From a bacterium 0.1xD8-71 (GTDB lineage: Bacteria > Bacillota > Clostridia > Lachnospirales > Lachnospiraceae), in assembly GCA_003612405.1 (NCBI GenBank), contig RAYR01000014.1, positions 109,131 through 173,130 on the forward strand: a stretch of DNA of 64,000 bases, written 5' to 3'. Below the pieces are notes generated by a model that had not been told where the DNA came from, made no database searches, and saw only the letters and a program-made list of their open reading frames with translations. Shown in pieces: positions 36,269-45,025 of the stretch (the first letter of the stretch is position 1; every line of letters begins with the position of its first letter). The position numbers and the translations under genes are program-made.

Positions 36269-37321
36269 CTAGCTTTTCAACCAGCCCATAATCTTACGTT
36301 CCGCCAGGTTTCCCAGATACCTGTCACATTTATCCAAAACAAGTCTTCTGATTTCGCCGAAGATAAGGCACGCTGCCAGAATGGCAGTAACCACACCGGT
36401 AAGCATCAGAAACCCCAGAATCCCTTCCGCGCCATGAAATCCACCGTCAAAAAGTACCTTCATAACCACCAGGACCAACGCATCATTCAGGGCAAAGACT
36501 GCAAAAACACTGCCTGCTGCCCGATTGATCACGCCGGACTGAAAAGTAAATTCCTTAAACAGATAAAATAAAATCACGGCCATGATCAGATTGGTAATGC
36601 TGTTATCCTTGCACAGATGATGATAAATGCCGCCAATCCGAATGGGTATCTCATGGGATACCCCGTTGATAATCCAGAGAATCACAAAAAGTACCAATGC
36701 CTTCTTAGGCATCCTCACATCCTTGTACATCCGGATATACCTGCCGATCATATATATCATGATCATATGCACAAGTCCTTTGCCGTTGTCCGGAATCAAT
36801 TCAAAATAAAAGAAAGTCGGCAGAACACTGAATAAAACAAGGAGCAGCAGAAGCAGTCTCTCAAACTCTTCTTTTTTCAGATGTTCGATAAATTTCTGAA
36901 TATAGCCGCTTAAGAAAAGCAGACATACATAACAGGAATAGAACCAGTGCTTTCTGGTGATAAAAGGCATAAACGACTTTGCCAGCTGTTCCAGCAATGC
37001 CGCCCCCTGCATCTGCCCGGGCACCATCAGGCACAGAAGAACCGTCTCCGCCAGGGAATAGGTAATCATCATACATTCCATCCTGACGAATTTTGCCAGG
37101 TCGAACTTCATGCCATAATAACCGGAAATCAACATAAAACAGGTCACACCGATATTACAGATTCCATTCACCATGCCATTATAGAAAACCGCGCTCTTCC
37201 CACCCACAAACTGAAACAAGTACATATTGGCATGGATAAATACGATCATAAACATCGCAATAATACGCAGTAATTCATAATTGGAATTTCTGGCAGGTTT
37301 TTTCGCAGTCAACTGTTCCAA
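36269..37321 (-). CDS. Acyltransferase 3-family membrane protein
   Basis: Integral membrane protein of about 350 residues with some ten hydrophobic segments. The start SNYELLRIIAMFMIVFIHAN is the acyltransferase-3 signature (Arg and His near the first segment). Such proteins add acetyl or other acyl groups to cell-wall or exported sugars. The start appears to be TTG (37321, or the in-frame TTG three codons later, with AGAGG nine bases in front). It ends 21 bp before the hydratase start, so the two may share a transcript. The substrate is unknown. Confidence 0.88.
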   Translation of the reverse strand: MEQLTAKKPARNSNYELLRIIAMFMIVFIHANMYLFQFVGGKSAVFYNGMVNGICNIGVTCFMLISGYYGMKFDLAKFVRMECMMITYSLAETVLLCLMVPGQMQGAALLEQLAKSFMPFITRKHWFYSCYVCLLFLSGYIQKFIEHLKKEEFERLLLLLLVLFSVLPTFFYFELIPDNGKGLVHMIMIYMIGRYIRMYKDVRMPKKALVLFVILWIINGVSHEIPIRIGGIYHHLCKDNSITNLIMAVILFYLFKEFTFQSGVINRAAGSVFAVFALNDALVLVVMKVLFDGGFHGAEGILGFLMLTGVVTAILAACLIFGEIRRLVLDKCDRYLGNLAERKIMGWLKS

Positions 37322-37403
37322 CCTCTGTTTTCCTCTCCGCTTGCTTCCTTTTTCGACACCCGAATTTTATTATATAAGATATCCTGCCCCTGCGCAAGTG
37401 CGT

Positions 37404-38723
37404 TTACGGCTCCTGCCGCAGGTACTTGCGGTAATACTGATAATCCGCCTCCAGACACCTTACCTTAAGCTGCACGCCGTCTTCCAGATACTGGGTATCA
37501 TGCACCACCCCATGTTCGTTCAGATATGACACTGCCCTGCCGTCCGTATAGGGAATCAGCATGACACATTCCCGGTAACCGCCGGACAGCTTCTGCTCAA
37601 TCAGACAGATCAGTTCCTCCATCCCGATCCGTTCTTTGGCGGACATATAAATACTATCCTGTGTTACGATGGGCAAAGATCTAAGAACCTGTCCTGCCTC
37701 TATCCCGGCAAGTCCCGGCAATGCCTCCGGTTCCACCAGATCCGCCTTGTTATATAGATACAGCATGGGAACACCGTCGACGCCAAGCTTCTGTAATGTC
37801 TGATTCGTCACAGCAATGTGCTCCCTGTAATGTACATCACTATAATCTACCACCTGGAGCAGTATATCCGCCTCTCTGGCTTCCTCCAGGGTGGACTGGA
37901 AAGCCTCCACCAGATTGTGGGGCAGTTTATGGATAAATCCCACCGTATCCGACAACAGGAACGCGTGGTGGTCTCCCGGGGCAATCTTACGAACAGTGGT
38001 GTCCAGCGTGGCAAACAGCATGTCCTTTTCCATCACCTTTTTCTCCGCAGCATCCACCTCATCCGCACCGTACAGATCAAGCATCCCGTTCAACAGTGTG
38101 GATTTCCCGGCATTGGTATATCCCACTAACGCCACCCGGGGCATACCCGTTTTCATCCGTTGTTTTCTCTGGGTCTCTCTCTCCTGTCCCACCTCTTTGA
38201 GTTCCCGCCGAAGCTGCGACAACCGTTTCTCCAGCACACGCCTGTCCAGTTCCAGCTTTTTCTCACCGGCACCCCTGTTACTCATGGAACCGCTGGCGCC
38301 GCCCTGGCGGGAAAGCGCCGCATGAAGCCCCACCAGTCTTGGCAGCATATACTGTAATCTGGCCACTTCCACCTGTAGCTTGGCCTCTCTGGTTCTGGCC
38401 CGCCTGGCAAAGATATCCAATATCAGCGTACTCCTGTCCAGAATCGGCTTGTCCAGCCTTTCCTGAAGGTTTCTGATCTGCATGGGAGACAGGGAATTGT
38501 CGAATATTATGACATCAATGTCATATTCTTCCGCAAGTTCTTTCACTTCTTCCACCTTGCCTGTACCGATATAAAATGCCTTATGGACCTGCTCCAGTGT
38601 CTGCTCCACAGTGGCTGTGACTTCCATATCGCAGGCCTCGGCAAGGGCCCCGAGTTCTTCCAGGGAAGCCTGATAATCTTCCCCATCATTTAAGTTTACG
38701 CCTACCAACAACGCTCGTTCCAT
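37404..38723 (-). CDS. hflX: Ribosome-associated GTPase HflX
   Basis: GTPase of 439 residues that binds the 50S subunit and splits stalled or hibernating ribosomes under stress. The N-terminal HflX domain has FYIGTGKVEEVKEL and IIFDNSLSPMQIRNLQ; the Gly-rich linker has SRQGGASGSMSNRGAGEK; the G domain has GYTNAGKST (G1), DTVGFIHKLPH (G3) and LYNKADL (G4). It overlaps the Hsp70 stop by one base (TAATG), so it is the last coupled gene of the kinase-J/TPR-Hsp70-HflX group. Its coupling to a chaperone suggests a shared stress role (inference). Confidence 0.96.
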   Translation of the reverse strand: MERALLVGVNLNDGEDYQASLEELGALAEACDMEVTATVEQTLEQVHKAFYIGTGKVEEVKELAEEYDIDVIIFDNSLSPMQIRNLQERLDKPILDRSTLILDIFARRARTREAKLQVEVARLQYMLPRLVGLHAALSRQGGASGSMSNRGAGEKKLELDRRVLEKRLSQLRRELKEVGQERETQRKQRMKTGMPRVALVGYTNAGKSTLLNGMLDLYGADEVDAAEKKVMEKDMLFATLDTTVRKIAPGDHHAFLLSDTVGFIHKLPHNLVEAFQSTLEEAREADILLQVVDYSDVHYREHIAVTNQTLQKLGVDGVPMLYLYNKADLVEPEALPGLAGIEAGQVLRSLPIVTQDSIYMSAKERIGMEELICLIEQKLSGGYRECVMLIPYTDGRAVSYLNEHGVVHDTQYLEDGVQLKVRCLEADYQYYRKYLRQEP

Positions 38724-40414
38724 TAAAATTCCTCCAAGTCTTTCAGGAAGTCCCGAAATGCCTCCTTGGCCCGTTCTATCTCGGCAGACTCATAGGAGTT
38801 CAAGGCCTGCTCATACTTATGCAGTTCTTCCTGTATCAGATATCTTCTGTCGCCAATGCTCTCTTCATACATTCTTTCCCCCAACAGCAGAAGATATTTA
38901 TTCTCCTCCCTGTCTCTGGGATGAATCTTCAAATAAGACAGGGTATTGAATCTCTCGGCAATCTCTTCCGGTGTCATATCCAGATTCTTGCCGCCAAAGA
39001 CCTGTTTTTGCAGTTTGCCGGTGGACACCACCTTCACCTCCACTTCCAGAATGGAGTTGATATCATAGGTGTAGGTCACATCCACAGACTCCTCCCCTGC
39101 CAATGCTTTGGGCACTTCTATGTTCATCTCTCCCAGGGAAAGATTATTCTTCGCAAACCTGCTCTCTCCCTGTAGTACATTGACCCGGATCCTGGTCTGT
39201 CCGTCATGTACCGTGTAGAGCCTTTCCGTACGGCTGGCAGGAATGATGGTATTTCTCTCGATGATCGGACAGAATACCCCGTTCTCATAGATGCCCCTCT
39301 CCCACTCTCTGACCACCTCTGTTCCCAGAGTGAAGGGACACACATCTGTCAGAATCACTTCCTTGATCGCTTCCCTGCGCTCCTTCATAGCCCCCTGGAT
39401 TGCCGCACCCAGCGCCACCGCTTCATCTGGATTGATATTGGTATCCGGGATAGCCCGGAACAGTTTACTTACAAAACGGCGGATTACCGGACTCTTGGTA
39501 GCCCCTCCCACCAGTACCACCTTGTCAATATCGGCAAGTCTGATATGGGCATCCGAAAGGCTGCGCCGCACCGGCTGTCTGATCTTGTCAAGCAGTTCCT
39601 CGCAGGCTTTTTCATACTCCGGCAGTTCCACGGTGAGCGCATACATTTCTTCCCCGATCTTACACTCCATCACTGACTTCTTATCCTCAGAAAACCCGAT
39701 TTTACAAATATCTGCCTGTTTGTGAATATGCCGCAATGTCTTACTGTCCAGGGTCAGTCTGCTAAACTGCGGATACTTCTCAAAGAACATCTCCTCCAGC
39801 ACTGCCGTAAAATCCTCGCCGCCCAGGAAATTGTCCCCCGCCACGGCACGAACTTCTAAAATAGTATCAATCCGCTCCAGCACCGACACATCGAAGGTGC
39901 CGCCGCCCAAATCAAATACCAGGAAACGCATATGACCCTGACTCTGGTATAAGCCATAGGCAATGGCCGCCGCCGTGGGTTCGCTGATAATCCGCTCCAC
40001 CATAAGCCCCGCCAGTTCCCCCGCCCTCTTGGTAGCCCGCCTTCTCTCATCGTTGAAATAAGCCGGCACACTGATCACTGCTTCCGTCACTTTCTCTCCC
40101 AGATAAATCTCCGCATCCTCTTTCAGAGACCGCAGCACAAAAGATGACAGTTCTTCCGCCGTAAAGGTTTTATGCAGAAGCTGAAACTTCCTGCCGCTGC
40201 CCATGTCCCGCTTAAACACGGAAGCGGTACTGCCCGGATACAAAAGTCCCCTTTCCACCGCCAGATCCCCCACATAGATCTGCTCTTCCTCATCCATGCT
40301 CACCACGGAAGGGGTAAGTCTTTTTCCAAGTCTGTTCGGTATGATCTTCGGCCCTTCCTCCGTAAAATACGCCGCCAGACTATTTGTTGTTCCCAGGTCA
40401 ATTCCTATAATCAT
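38723..40414 (-). CDS. Hsp70 (DnaK-like) chaperone, short form
   Basis: Hsp70 protein of 563 residues. The ATPase domain is complete: [14 protein letters not shown], the loop [30 protein letters not shown] and [14 protein letters not shown] beta substrate-binding domain follows ([25 protein letters not shown]), but the helical lid is short and altered, so it is 40-70 residues shorter than housekeeping DnaK (about 610-635). No grpE or dnaJ is adjacent; instead the partner is the J-like/TPR protein upstream. Start chosen by homology (MIIGIDLG); the ribosome site is poorly spaced and the gene overlaps the preceding stop by none and follows it by 7 bp. Probably a specialised paralogue. Confidence 0.9.
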   Translation of the reverse strand: MIIGIDLGTTNSLAAYFTEEGPKIIPNRLGKRLTPSVVSMDEEEQIYVGDLAVERGLLYPGSTASVFKRDMGSGRKFQLLHKTFTAEELSSFVLRSLKEDAEIYLGEKVTEAVISVPAYFNDERRRATKRAGELAGLMVERIISEPTAAAIAYGLYQSQGHMRFLVFDLGGGTFDVSVLERIDTILEVRAVAGDNFLGGEDFTAVLEEMFFEKYPQFSRLTLDSKTLRHIHKQADICKIGFSEDKKSVMECKIGEEMYALTVELPEYEKACEELLDKIRQPVRRSLSDAHIRLADIDKVVLVGGATKSPVIRRFVSKLFRAIPDTNINPDEAVALGAAIQGAMKERREAIKEVILTDVCPFTLGTEVVREWERGIYENGVFCPIIERNTIIPASRTERLYTVHDGQTRIRVNVLQGESRFAKNNLSLGEMNIEVPKALAGEESVDVTYTYDINSILEVEVKVVSTGKLQKQVFGGKNLDMTPEEIAERFNTLSYLKIHPRDREENKYLLLLGERMYEESIGDRRYLIQEELHKYEQALNSYESAEIERAKEAFRDFLKDLEEF

Positions 40415-40421
40415 TGTACGG

Positions 40422-43400
40422 TCATACTCCCTTCTTCGCCTGAAGTTTCTCCAACATGAATTTTGCCGCCAGTGCATCAAAATCCCTCACCAGGGTTTCT
40501 TCCATCAACTGTGCCGTCTTATCATACTCTTTCTCACAATAATAATAGTAACCAAGCCACAGACTGGCTTCAAAACACTTATGATACTTGCAGCCTGCAC
40601 ATGGCGGCAGCTTCTCCATATCCTCAAAGCACTTCTTCGCCTTTTCCTTGTCGCCCAGACCCAGATAAATCCAGCCCATCCAGCCTGTGCGGATTGGTAT
40701 ATATCCCGGCCAGGACATATAGTCCTCCGGCGTGGTCTTCCTCCTGTCGATACATTGCAACGCTCTTTTGGCATGATACTCCGCCTGCTTTTGTTCTCCC
40801 AGGATATAATAATTCTTGACCAGATAACATTCATAGTCAAATCTGATCCAATAATCATCCTTATCCAACAGGGCCAGGGCATTCTGATACATTTCCACCG
40901 CCTTTTCATTTTGTATCAGTTCTTCGTAACGGGCTCCCACATTTTCGTAAAAATCCGCCAGTTCCTTCTTATCCGCTGACCGCTCCAGCATCTCTTGCTT
41001 GCACTGCTTATAGATAGCAATACTCTCCTGCACCCTGCCCATCTTCAGAAGAAGAAACGAAACATGATGATAATAATCTACATCCTTTCCTCCGTGCTTC
41101 CTGCGCTCTTCCTCCACACGCAATGCCTCTTCCAGGCGGCCAGTCTCCTCGTAACTGTCAGACAGATAGTCCCACAGATTCTTATCATTGGGGAAAATCC
41201 GCAGTCCTTCCTGACAGCAGGCAATGGTTCTCTCATACATTCTCTGCTTGAAACTGCACTCTGCCATGCCTATGTAACCCTTTGCAGAAGTATCTTTCTT
41301 TTGCATGGTTTCCACTGCCTCTTTGAAGGCCTCATAAGCTTTCTCAAACTCTCTGTTTTTCTTGTAAGTATACCCGATGTTCTCCAGGATAATATATCGG
41401 TCCTCTTCCCCCACCAGGGGCAGCGCCTTACGATAATCCGCAAGGGCATCCGCCGTCTGTGCCGCCACATTATACAGATATCCTCTGTCCCACAGACGAT
41501 AACCGTCCTCCTTTTTCTTCATCTCCTGATTAATATAATAAAGGGCTTTCTTGTAATCGGCTCTGCGGTACTCTATACTGTATCTTTCTTCGTAACACTG
41601 GTAAAGCCTGCGATTGGTATCCCGGTAAAAGGCATCCTGTTCCACCGCCTTTTCATAATAGCCAATGGCCTGCGTCCACTCTTCCTGCTCCTGACAGCAG
41701 ACACCCATCCCAAAATAAAACTCCGTATGGCGATAAGCATCCTCCACCATCCTGTACTGCGCAAAGGCTTCTTTATATTGCCCGGTATCCCGGTAAAAAT
41801 TGCCCAGCACCAGATGGTACCAGGGCCTCTCAGGATTTATTTCGATGGCCTTTTTAATCGCATCCTCCGCCTGCTTGTCCTTATTACCGCCCCAGAAAAG
41901 AAGTCCCTGTTCAAACACAATCTCCGAACTGTCCTTAATGTTACTCTTTCCCTCCTGGGCCTCCTGTAACAATGCCTCCAGAATTTCCTGCGGCCTTTTT
42001 CTCTCCTCATCATTCTGGGAAGTCATTCTGAGAATCTTCGCCTCCTCAAGCCGCAGCCTCGCCGAAAATTCCACCTGATTCTCCCTGGCTTTCTCAATGA
42101 CGCCCCAGGCATCCTGGTACTGATCATAATCAAAAAATATTTTAGCCGCAAACACATAGGGCCCGTCATAACCGGCATAAATCTCAATTGCCTTATAATA
42201 GTCATCCACCACCTGCTGTGCCCTGCGCATATAGTAACCGGCTTCCTGGCGGATCAGATAAGCCGGATAGTATTCTTCCGCTTCTTCCAGAATCCGGTCA
42301 CACTCTTCCGTGGCCTTGTCATATTCCTTGAAAGACAGATATTTGTCTGCCAGATAGCGTTGGATATCCAGACGGTTCCTGATATCCCTTGTGGAAGCAA
42401 TCGCCATCCGGGTCTCTTTCTCTCCCTCTTCTTTCAAGTCGAGATTGTACAGACAGTCCGCCAGACACCAACGGGCCTGCGATGCTTTGGATATCTTAAC
42501 CTCCTCTTCCTCATCATCAGACATGGCACTCTCCAGATATTTCCGGTAAAGAGGCACTGCCTCCTCATAATTTTCCAGCCGGTAGTGTATCCAGGCTTTC
42601 AGCTCACAATACGCCCCCTCGTTGTCCGTGGATATCTCCCTGTTCTCCACAAGACACAATACTTCCTCATATTTTTCCAGATTAAACAGACACCAGCCCA
42701 GATAGATCAACAGCTCATCTCCGGAAAGATCCTCATAATCCCTGCCCTCTTCATATGCCTCCTGAAGCTTTGGAAACAGCTTCTCATCTATCTCTTTTTT
42801 GAGATCCAGAAGACTCTCATTTTCTCTGTTAATCCTTAAAAGCTCAACCACATACTTCCTGGCCTGATACAATTTATCCTGCTCCATCAGATAATCTATA
42901 GAGAAATACTTAGGCATATCGTAGGCCGGATATTCTTCCAGAAGCGCCTGCCAGATTTCATAGCCCCGCTTCGTATCCCCTGTATCGTAGAAAATCTTTC
43001 CTGCCCATGTACGCACATAAACTTCCTCGGGGAACCTCATAAGCAAGTCTTCCGCCAGCGCTTTCCCCTCCTCACAGGTCTCTTTTCTGATAAAAAGGCG
43101 TAATCGTTCCACATCTTCATAAGGATGGTACAGCCCAAACCGCGTAAGATCTGTGAGCGCCTGGGAAACGCCTTCCGTATCATCTGCCTCCAGCTTCTCT
43201 CTGATCTTAAAATACTCTCTGATATAATTATCCGTATCATCCTCATTCCGGGGAGCGTAACCGTCCGCTGTCTCCTCAAAGAAACCATACTCCAGGAAAT
43301 CTTCGTTATGTACGTGAAATTCGATATGGTTTAAGAAATTCACATGAAATTCTTCTTTCAGGGAATCATAATCCTCCAGCACATGAAATACCTGGTCTAT

Positions 43401-43796
43401 CAGCTTCCACACCATCTGTGGCAGGAAGGGATGATAAGAAATATAAACAAGCAGCCTTCCTCTGGCCTCTAAAAACGTATCAAGGCTTACGCACACCGGA
43501 TCGTCAAACACTTCCTGCCAGGCATCCGGCTCCCGGCGTTTGAAGATATCCCGATATATTCTCTCTACACGCTTCATCCACAGATCCACTTCTCCCTGTG
43601 GCTCTTCTTCTACGCCCTCCTCCTGCACCTTAGACAGTCGGAGTGCCTCCTCGTAAGCTTCCCTGAGCCGTTTAAAACCTTCCGGATCATCCTCCGGATT
43701 GGTATCCTTTAAAAGATCAAGATATCTCTCCCTGATGATGTTTTCTTCCTTGGTCTCCGGAATCCCCAGAATCTGAAATGCCAGTTTTTTCTCCAT
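40422..43796 (-). CDS. J-like domain and TPR-repeat protein
   Basis: Large soluble protein of 1124 residues. The N-terminal 65 residues look like a J domain (FQILGIPETKEENIIRERY, then PEGFKRLREAYEEAL), but the HPD loop needed to stimulate Hsp70 is replaced by DTNPEDDPEG. The rest is helical, with many TPR-type repeats (WYHLVLGNFYRDTGQYKEAF, FYFGMGVCCQEQEEWTQAI). It ends with a Cys-containing stretch (PPCAGCKYHKC). It precedes the short Hsp70 by 7 bp and follows the kinase-like gene by 4 bp. It is most simply read as an adaptor or scaffold for that Hsp70; this is inference. Start: ATG at 43796 with AAGGGT nearby. Confidence 0.85.
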   Translation of the reverse strand: MEKKLAFQILGIPETKEENIIRERYLDLLKDTNPEDDPEGFKRLREAYEEALRLSKVQEEGVEEEPQGEVDLWMKRVERIYRDIFKRREPDAWQEVFDDPVCVSLDTFLEARGRLLVYISYHPFLPQMVWKLIDQVFHVLEDYDSLKEEFHVNFLNHIEFHVHNEDFLEYGFFEETADGYAPRNEDDTDNYIREYFKIREKLEADDTEGVSQALTDLTRFGLYHPYEDVERLRLFIRKETCEEGKALAEDLLMRFPEEVYVRTWAGKIFYDTGDTKRGYEIWQALLEEYPAYDMPKYFSIDYLMEQDKLYQARKYVVELLRINRENESLLDLKKEIDEKLFPKLQEAYEEGRDYEDLSGDELLIYLGWCLFNLEKYEEVLCLVENREISTDNEGAYCELKAWIHYRLENYEEAVPLYRKYLESAMSDDEEEEVKISKASQARWCLADCLYNLDLKEEGEKETRMAIASTRDIRNRLDIQRYLADKYLSFKEYDKATEECDRILEEAEEYYPAYLIRQEAGYYMRRAQQVVDDYYKAIEIYAGYDGPYVFAAKIFFDYDQYQDAWGVIEKARENQVEFSARLRLEEAKILRMTSQNDEERKRPQEILEALLQEAQEGKSNIKDSSEIVFEQGLLFWGGNKDKQAEDAIKKAIEINPERPWYHLVLGNFYRDTGQYKEAFAQYRMVEDAYRHTEFYFGMGVCCQEQEEWTQAIGYYEKAVEQDAFYRDTNRRLYQCYEERYSIEYRRADYKKALYYINQEMKKKEDGYRLWDRGYLYNVAAQTADALADYRKALPLVGEEDRYIILENIGYTYKKNREFEKAYEAFKEAVETMQKKDTSAKGYIGMAECSFKQRMYERTIACCQEGLRIFPNDKNLWDYLSDSYEETGRLEEALRVEEERRKHGGKDVDYYHHVSFLLLKMGRVQESIAIYKQCKQEMLERSADKKELADFYENVGARYEELIQNEKAVEMYQNALALLDKDDYWIRFDYECYLVKNYYILGEQKQAEYHAKRALQCIDRRKTTPEDYMSWPGYIPIRTGWMGWIYLGLGDKEKAKKCFEDMEKLPPCAGCKYHKCFEASLWLGYYYYCEKEYDKTAQLMEETLVRDFDALAAKFMLEKLQAKKGV

Positions 43797-43800
43797 ACCC

Positions 43801-44895
43801 TTAACCCCTTATCTGTATATATTGATTCGCAAGCTTCACGGTTCCTTCCAGGAAATCATCCCGATACCGCCTGGCCGACGCCGCCTGGCTGCGGCTGTTG
43901 ATCCAGGAAAGCAACTGCAATCTCCGCATCATAACAAAAGTATCCGTCATATCCATATCCGCCTGCTCCAGCGTTCCCTGCTTCCGATAGCCCCTGCACC
44001 ATGCCTGAATCAGTTCCGGCACCTCTTCCTCCGTCTCCATAAAGCTTAAGGAAGCCGCCAGATCCTGCATATACCAACCGTATCCACAGTCATCAAAGTC
44101 TATGATGCCAAGCGTATTCCCATCCACCAGAAGATTGGCTCCCCGCAGGTCACCGTGAATCAGGCCGTAGCGATTCTTTCCCTTGCCGTAATCACGCAGT
44201 CTGTCCGCGATCAGGCTGTCGGCCCGTTCCAGAACAGTCCCGAAACTTTCCGGCAGTTTCGGTCCACATCCCTCTATTCCACAAGCCCCACTGCGCTGTA
44301 TCACCCTGCGCCAGTCTCCCCAGAGGGCAAAACGTCCGATCATAGACTCATAATTCCAATGAAATCTGGACAGCTGTTCCCGTCTGTCTGACTCTTCTAC
44401 CGCAGAACATTTTCTGTCAGATTGATTCTTCGTCTGTCTGTGCAGAAAAGCCGTCACCTCCCCCAGCTTTTCAAACCAGGGAATCTGGTCTTTCGCAGGC
44501 AGTTCTTCCAGAGGGATGCCCGGCAGATAAGTGAACACCGTACCATAATAAACCTGTCCCTCTTCATCCTCCACCGCACACAAATAGCTGCCTTCATCCG
44601 TGCTGACCGGCTGACGCAGTTTCACATCCACTGCTCCGGATACTTTCCAGACAGCAAATTCTTCTCCCAGTTCTTCCATCCATAACATCTCCGCCCGCAG
44701 TTCTTCCGGCGTGTGATAGCCGGGCCTGCAAAGACGAAGCACTGCCCTGGATTTTGCCTTCTCCTCCACCAGATAAGTGACATTTTCAGACAACTGTAAC
44801 AGTCTTAGGCTGCTGTCTTTTCCAAGTGCTGTCCTGTAGTGTCGCAGCACCTTTCCGGCTAATTCCAAACAACGTTCTCTCTCATCAAATATCAT
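43801..44895 (-). CDS. Kinase-like phosphotransferase (APH/CotS-like)
   Basis: Protein of 364 residues with an aminoglycoside-phosphotransferase/choline-kinase fold. Catalytic loop GLIHGDLRGANLLVDG and metal-binding IIDFDDCGYGWYMQDLA are intact; the N-lobe is weaker (LRLLQLSENVTYLVEE). Relatives phosphorylate small molecules (homoserine, choline, antibiotics) or are spore-coat CotS-type proteins. Substrate unknown. It is the first gene of the tightly spaced set running to hflX, separated from the J-like/TPR gene by 4 bp, which hints at a shared, perhaps regulatory, role. Confidence 0.88.
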   Translation of the reverse strand: MIFDERERCLELAGKVLRHYRTALGKDSSLRLLQLSENVTYLVEEKAKSRAVLRLCRPGYHTPEELRAEMLWMEELGEEFAVWKVSGAVDVKLRQPVSTDEGSYLCAVEDEEGQVYYGTVFTYLPGIPLEELPAKDQIPWFEKLGEVTAFLHRQTKNQSDRKCSAVEESDRREQLSRFHWNYESMIGRFALWGDWRRVIQRSGACGIEGCGPKLPESFGTVLERADSLIADRLRDYGKGKNRYGLIHGDLRGANLLVDGNTLGIIDFDDCGYGWYMQDLAASLSFMETEEEVPELIQAWCRGYRKQGTLEQADMDMTDTFVMMRRLQLLSWINSRSQAASARRYRDDFLEGTVKLANQYIQIRG

Positions 44896-44966
44896 ACATT
44901 TATCATATCATGCAGATCTTTCTTACGCCACTAAAACTTGCCGTCCCCTCAATATCCCTGCAATAG

Positions 44967-44994
44967 AAAATCCGGGCCCGCCGGCCCGGATTTT
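44967..44994 (-). terminator. Terminator of glgP
   Basis: A 12-bp GC-rich stem with A/T ends (AAAATCCGGGCC paired with GGCCCGGATTTT) and 4-nt loop, 31 bp past the glgP stop. On the minus strand it ends TTTTCT. Confidence 0.88.
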
Positions 44995-45025
44995 GCTTCT
45001 GATCCATATCTCAGGATGGAATATT

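Noticed and set aside
40995..41969. Plus-strand open frame (324 codons) over the J-like/TPR gene
   Set aside because: Hydrophobic look arises from reversed Glu/Lys codons; the TPR frame is clearly coding.
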